DNA of 64,000 nucleotides from Xanthomonas sacchari. Its GTDB lineage: Bacteria; Pseudomonadota; Gammaproteobacteria; Xanthomonadales; Xanthomonadaceae. The stretch's first letter is position 1; each line of letters starts with the position of its first letter. Below the pieces are notes generated by a model that saw only the letters and a list, made by a program, of their open reading frames with translations, made no database searches and was not told the origin of the DNA. Both the position numbers and the translations under genes were made by a program. Below, in pieces: positions 58,199 through 64,000 of this stretch. The stretch is from contig NZ_CP100647.1 in NCBI RefSeq assembly GCF_024266585.1, forward strand, positions 308,501-372,500, given 5' to 3'.

Positions 58199-59449
58199 GT
58201 GCACGCTCCGATTCCCGCCGTCCGCGCGCGCCGCGCCGCGGTCGCCTTCATCTTCGTCACCCTGCTGATCGACGTGCTGTCCTTCGGCGTCATCATTCCG
58301 GTGCTGCCCACGCTGGTGCGCGACTTCACCGGCGGCGACTTCGCCGCCGCGGCCAGGTGGGTCGGCTGGTTCGGTTTCCTGTTCGCCGCGCTGCAGTTCG
58401 TCAGCTCGCCGCTGCAGGGCGCATTGTCCGACCGCTACGGCCGGCGCCCGGTAATCCTGGCCTCGTGCCTGGGGCTGGGCGTGGACTTCATGGTGATGGC
58501 GCTGGCGCAGAGTCTGCCGGTACTGCTGCTGGCGCGCATGGTCTCGGGCGTGTTCTCGGCCAGCTTCACCTCGGCCAACGCCTACATCGCCGACATCACC
58601 CCGCCCGACAAGCGCGCCCAGGCCTACGGCATCATCGGCGCCGCGTTCGGCGTGGGCTTCGTGGTCGGCCCGCTGCTGGGCGGCTGGCTCGGCAGCCTGC
58701 ACCTGCGCGCGCCGTTCTGGTTCGCCGCCGGGCTGGCCCTGCTCAACTTCCTCTACGGCCTGTGGGTGCTGCCCGAGTCGCTGGCGCCGGAGCGGCGCAC
58801 CGCGCGGGTGGACTGGGCCCACGCCAATCCGTTCGGCGCGCTGCGCCTGCTGCAGCGCTATCCGCAGGTGTTCGCGCTGGCTGCGGTGATCTTCCTGGCG
58901 AACCTGGCGCACTACGTCTACCCGAGCATCTTCGTGCTGTTCGCCGACTACCGCTTCGGCTGGGGGCCGAAGCAGGTCAGCTGGGTGCTGGCCCTGGTCG
59001 GCGTGTGCAGCATCGTGGTCAACGCCCTGCTGGTGGCGCGGGTGGTGCGTCGCTTCGGCGAGCGCGGCGCGCTGTTGTTCGGGCTGGGCTGCGGCGTGAT
59101 CGGGTTCGCCATCTACAGCGTGGCCGGCAGCGGCGCGCTGTTCCTGCTCGGCGTGCCGATCAGTGCGCTGTGGGCGGTGGCCGGGCCGGCGGCGCAGGCC
59201 ATCGTCACCCGCCACGTCGGCGCCGACGCGCAGGGCCGCATCCAGGGCGCGCTGATGAGTCTGGTCAGCCTGGCCGGGGTGATCGGGCCGCTGCTCTACG
59301 CATGGGTGTTCGCCGCCTTCATCGGCCCGCACGCGCTGCTGCATTTCCCCGGGGTGCCGTGGCTGCTGGCGGCGCTGCTGCTGGGCGGTGGCTGGATCGT
59401 GGCCTGGCGCCGCGCGCGGGTGCCGGCCGCGGCGGCGGCCGGCGGCTGA
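58199..59449 (+). CDS. MFS exporter, TetA-like (TCR) family
   Basis: Drug/H+ antiporter-type membrane protein of 416 residues with twelve helices. Motif A appears as GALSDRYGRRPVILAS and motif C-like GAAFGVGFVVGPLLGGWLG lies in helix 5; both are typical of the tetracycline-resistance branch. Substrate not predictable. GTG start with AGGAG seven bases upstream, directly behind the 139-bp array. The C-terminus is Ala/Gly-rich. Confidence 0.88.
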   Translation: MHAPIPAVRARRAAVAFIFVTLLIDVLSFGVIIPVLPTLVRDFTGGDFAAAARWVGWFGFLFAALQFVSSPLQGALSDRYGRRPVILASCLGLGVDFMVMALAQSLPVLLLARMVSGVFSASFTSANAYIADITPPDKRAQAYGIIGAAFGVGFVVGPLLGGWLGSLHLRAPFWFAAGLALLNFLYGLWVLPESLAPERRTARVDWAHANPFGALRLLQRYPQVFALAAVIFLANLAHYVYPSIFVLFADYRFGWGPKQVSWVLALVGVCSIVVNALLVARVVRRFGERGALLFGLGCGVIGFAIYSVAGSGALFLLGVPISALWAVAGPAAQAIVTRHVGADAQGRIQGALMSLVSLAGVIGPLLYAWVFAAFIGPHALLHFPGVPWLLAALLLGGGWIVAWRRARVPAAAAAGG

Positions 59450-59606
59450 AGGGCGGCGCCGGCGCCGCCGCCGGCATGAACGGCTCAGCTTGCGGTGCGA
59501 CCGGCGCCGCGGTGCGCGCAGGCTCGCCTGGAACCGCACGGTCGCGATTGTTACGCTGTGTCCCCACTTCGTCGCGGCCGGCCGGCTGCTGTTGCCAGTC
59601 GCCCGC

Positions 59607-60202
59607 ATGATGTCTCCTCCCGACGGAACCGCCCTGCCGTTGACCGCTTCGCGCCTGCTGCGCGAGGCCACCGCGCACCAGCACCAGGCGGTCGAAGACC
59701 TGCCGGCGCTGCGCGCGCTGATGGGCGCGGCGCTGTCGCTGCCCGCCTACGTGCAGGCGCTGCGCCTGCATCACGCGGCGCTGGCCGGCTGGGAGCGCCG
59801 CGAGGCGGCCTGGCTGCGCGACTGCGGCGATGCGCACTGGCACTACCAGCCACGCGCCCCGCTGCTGGCGCAGGACCTGCAGGCCTTGCAGGCGTCGCCG
59901 CCGGCGCTGCAACCGGTGCCGCCGGCCCCGACCGACGCCCACCGCTGGGGCATGCTGTACGTGGTCGAGGGCTCGCGCCTGGGCGGGCGGGTGATCGCCC
60001 GGCAACTGCGGCAGACCCTGCCCGCGGTCGCACCGGCGCTGTCCTATTTCGAACTCGGCCATGCCGACCCGGCCGCCTGGCGGCATTTCCAGCAGCGCCT
60101 GGAGCGGGCCTTGCCGACCGCGCCGCTGCGGCAGGCCGCGGTCGACGGCGCCTGCGCCATGTTCGCGCACTTCCACACCCACTTCGCCCTGGAGATCGCC
60201 GC

Positions 60203-60206
<4 letters not shown>
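59607..60206 (+). CDS. bphO: Biliverdin-producing heme oxygenase
   Basis: Cleaves heme to biliverdin, the chromophore for the phytochrome encoded next. The 199-residue protein has the proximal-histidine region TAHQHQAVEDLPAL, and the distal-helix glycines in YVVEGSRLGGRVIARQL, as in bacterial BphO. Stop overlaps the bphP start (ATGA at 60203-60206), so production of chromophore and apoprotein is coupled. A second ATG immediately follows the first and is an equal start candidate. Confidence 0.9.
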
Positions 60207-62107
<1,901 letters not shown>

Positions 62108-62127
62108 GTTCGTGCGGCGGCGCGGCC

Positions 62128-63309
62128 TCAGCGGCTGCGCCGCCACAGCGCCAGGGTCGCCGCGCCGGCCAGCAGGCCCCACAACGCCGCGCCGATGCCG
62201 AACAGCGACAGGCCCGAGGCGGTGACCAGGAACGCGATCAGCGCCGGCTCGCGCTCGTGTTCCTCGTGCAGCGCCGAGGCCAGGCTGTTGCCGATGGTGC
62301 CGAACAGCGCGATGCCGGCGATCGCCATCACCAGCTCCCGGGGAAAGGCGGCGAACAACGCGGCCACGGTGGCGCCGAACACGCCGATCAAGAGATAGAA
62401 GATCCCCGCGAACACCGAGGCCATGTAGCGCCGCTGCGGATCTTCCTGTGCTTCGCGGCCCATGCAGATCGCCGCGGTGATCGCCGCCAGGTTCAGGCTG
62501 TAGGCGCCGAACGGCGCCAGCACCGCGTTGATCGTGCCGATCCAACCGATGGTCGGCGAGATCGGCACCGCATAGCCGGAGGCACGGATCACCGCCACGC
62601 CGGGCAGGTTCTGCGAGGTCATCGTCACCACGAACAGCGGCAACGCGATGCCGAAGACGGCCTGCCACGACAGCGTGGGCCATACCAGTTGCGGCTGCGC
62701 CAGGCGCAGCTGCGCGGCCTCCAGGTGCAGCGTGCCGTTGCCGGCGGCCACCGCGATGCCGGCGAGCAGCGTGGCGATCACCGCATAGCGCGGAAAGACG
62801 CGGCGGCCGAGCAGGTACATCGCGAACATCGCCAGGGCCATGCCGAGCTGGCGCTGCATCGCCACGAACACGTCCAGCCCGAAGCGCAGCAGCACGCCCG
62901 CCAGCATCGCCGAGGCCAGCGACAGCGGGATGCGCCGCAACGCGCGTTCGAACAAGCCGGAGAAACCGACCGCGGCGGTCAGCGCCGCGGCGAGGACGAA
63001 GGCGCCGATCGCATCGGACAAGGGCAGGCCGCCGCCGCTGCCGATCAGCAAGGCCGCGCCGGGGGTCGACCAGGCGGCGACCACCGGCATCCGGTAGCGC
63101 AACGACAGCGCGATGCAGCCCACTCCCATGCCCAGTCCCAGCGCCCACATCCATGAGGCGATCTGTGCCTGCGACGCGCCGACGCTGCGTGCAGCCTGGA
63201 ACACGATCGCCGCGGTACTGGTGAAGCCGACCAGCACGGTGACGAAGCCGGCGACCAGCGCCGGCAGCGATGCATCGCGCCAGAGGGAGCGCGGGGCAAC
63301 AGGAGACAT
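62128..63309 (-). CDS. benE: BenE family benzoate:H+ symporter
   Basis: Inner-membrane transporter of 393 residues with about twelve helices. Family blocks are FTSTAAIVFQAARSVGAS, PVVAAWSTPGAALL, TSQNLPGVAVIRASGY and PFGAYSLNLAAITAAICMG. BenE proteins import benzoate or related aromatic acids; no catabolic genes lie beside it here. It converges with bphP, separated by 20 bases containing part of a GC-rich dyad. Upstream of its start is the rRNA promoter region on the other strand. Confidence 0.9.
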   Translation of the reverse strand: MSPVAPRSLWRDASLPALVAGFVTVLVGFTSTAAIVFQAARSVGASQAQIASWMWALGLGMGVGCIALSLRYRMPVVAAWSTPGAALLIGSGGGLPLSDAIGAFVLAAALTAAVGFSGLFERALRRIPLSLASAMLAGVLLRFGLDVFVAMQRQLGMALAMFAMYLLGRRVFPRYAVIATLLAGIAVAAGNGTLHLEAAQLRLAQPQLVWPTLSWQAVFGIALPLFVVTMTSQNLPGVAVIRASGYAVPISPTIGWIGTINAVLAPFGAYSLNLAAITAAICMGREAQEDPQRRYMASVFAGIFYLLIGVFGATVAALFAAFPRELVMAIAGIALFGTIGNSLASALHEEHEREPALIAFLVTASGLSLFGIGAALWGLLAGAATLALWRRSR

Positions 63310-63444
63310 ACACAGTCCTTGCAGGGGAGGAACACCCGCATTCTCGACGATGCGCGGCGCGGCCGCCGCGTCGCGCAGGCAGGCGTCTGCTCGGACTGGG
63401 CGGCGGCCGCCATGGATGCGGCCGGGGAGACCGCAAAAAAGATG

Positions 63445-63472
63445 TTGACGTTTTTCCTGGTGCCGTTAGACT
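63445..63472 (+). promoter_or_regulatory. rRNA operon promoter P1
   Basis: TTGACG, 16-base spacer, TAGACT, then a GC-rich start region GCGCGGCTCGC. The weakest -10 of the four. Confidence 0.65.
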
Positions 63473-63551
63473 GCGCGGCTCGCTACGCAACTGCCGAGCT
63501 TCGGCGCGACAGAGGCAGGCGGGGCCGGCAACACCTAGCGAACATCGGGTG

Positions 63552-63579
63552 TTGACAGCGTGAAAAAGTCGGCTAATAT
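63552..63579 (+). promoter_or_regulatory. rRNA operon promoter P2
   Basis: TTGACA, 16-base spacer, TAATAT, followed by the GC-rich discriminator GGCCGGCTCGC. Confidence 0.85.
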
Positions 63580-63652
63580 GGCCGGCTCGCTTCGAGGAAA
63601 AGCCTTCGGGTTTGGACGAAGAAGCGGCGGCAACATCCTGATCAAAAAGGTG

Positions 63653-63680
63653 TTGACGGTAAGAAAAAAGCCGCTATGAT
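63653..63680 (+). promoter_or_regulatory. rRNA operon promoter P3
   Basis: TTGACG, 16-base spacer, TATGAT, followed by GGGCGGCTCGG. It is 101 bases after P2 and shares an AAAAGCCNTCGGGTTT segment with its neighbours. Confidence 0.85.
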
Positions 63681-63751
63681 GGGCGGCTCGGTTCGACGAA
63701 AAGCCCTCGGGTTTGAAGACGAACCAGCGTCAACCGCCTCGAAATGAGGTG

Positions 63752-63779
63752 TTGACGGAAGCAAAAAGCCCGCTATAAT
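63752..63779 (+). promoter_or_regulatory. rRNA operon promoter P4
   Basis: TTGACG, 16-base spacer, TATAAT, followed by GGGCGGCTCAC. Closest to the transcript leader and the best match to consensus. Confidence 0.88.
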
Positions 63780-63789
63780 GGGCGGCTCA

Positions 63790-64000
63790 CTCGGACGGAA
63801 ACGTCGGTGTGAAAAAGGGAAAGGCGCTGAGGCCGGCCCCGAAGTTCTTTGACAGTGTGCGCAGGTAACTTGTGAGGACGCCTGCAGGTGGAAGATCTGT
63901 CCATCTTGCAGACGTTCGAATCAAGAGCAACAAATCAATTGCTTTGCAAGCGATACGTAGCTTGGTTTGAACTCTGCATATCAAAGCTTTTGCCTTCGGG
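63790..64000 (+). promoter_or_regulatory. rRNA operon leader with boxA-like element
   Basis: Leader of an rRNA transcript whose 16S gene starts beyond the window. GTTCTTTGACA at 63844-63854 resembles the antitermination boxA (TGCTCTTTAACA). Downstream the AATCAAGAGCAACAAATC stretch and rising AT content are typical just before 16S processing sites. No tRNA is seen. A minus-strand 65-codon frame here is not a gene. Confidence 0.78.

Noticed and set aside
63787..63984. 65-codon minus-strand ORF in the rRNA leader
   Set aside because: It lies opposite the rRNA transcript leader and has no ribosome binding site or recognisable sequence.

Overview
The window is a high-GC gammaproteobacterial chromosome segment that looks like Xanthomonas or a close Xanthomonadaceae relative. 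The grounds are the recC-recB-recD gene order, a heme oxygenase next to a bacteriophytochrome that has a PAS domain in place of a histidine kinase, a LipA-like secreted esterase, an Mn-type yybP-ykoY riboswitch ahead of a TerC gene, and the many dispersed GTGGGAGGGACTTCAGTC repeats. All species-level statements are inference; no search was run.

Layout. 1-9.8 kb: the end of a chemotaxis receptor, a class A acid phosphatase lipoprotein, a rhomboid protease, TerC under its riboswitch, an RlmI-type rRNA methyltransferase, a WYL regulator with a small ABM-like protein, glycerate kinase, a 139-bp tandem repeat array and a DUF2628 membrane protein. 9.8-18.3 kb: an APC permease overlapping a DUF6882-like gene, then a minus-strand unit made of a short leader ORF starting MDPDP, an unknown 108-aa protein, an MgtC/SapB protein, a histidine kinase and a FixJ-type regulator; then rmuC and glutathione peroxidase. 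18.3-19.7 kb is a gene-free block of simple repeats and dispersed elements. 19.7-23.9 kb: a complete mlaFEDCBA operon for phospholipid transport. 24.1-33.6 kb: recC-recB-recD, with intergenic-type repeats inside the genes and a triplicated recB/recD junction.

33.6-38.9 kb is the accessory region: a truncated RhuM gene, a small lipoprotein, a Phd/ParE toxin-antitoxin pair, a broken HigA antitoxin, an AT-rich NACHT NTPase resembling bacterial NLR-like antiphage proteins, and a frameshifted, truncated membrane-anchored Mrr-like nuclease. 38.9-47.2 kb: LipA-like esterase, a second repeat array, a proline-rich membrane protein, a second chemotaxis receptor, an MHS-family transporter and folE. 47.2-53.3 kb: three genes matching JetA, JetB and JetC of type I Wadjet, directly behind folE, with no JetD nuclease and a histone-H1-like tail on JetC. 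53.4-63.3 kb: TauE/SafE permease, YchJ, a lytic transglycosylase whose frame runs into a hexose-6-phosphate mutarotase, a third repeat array, an MFS exporter, bphO-bphP and benE. The window ends in four tandem strong promoters and the leader of an rRNA operon whose 16S gene lies outside.

Most genes are ordinary core genes. The observations most worth a second look are the MDPDP leader ORF ahead of mgtC, the JetABC set without JetD, the NACHT island and its junction with a broken nuclease, the chain of coupled ORFs between recB and recD, and two repeat families: tandem arrays with a constant period near 140 bp, and an element that always carries a simple-sequence tail at the same end.
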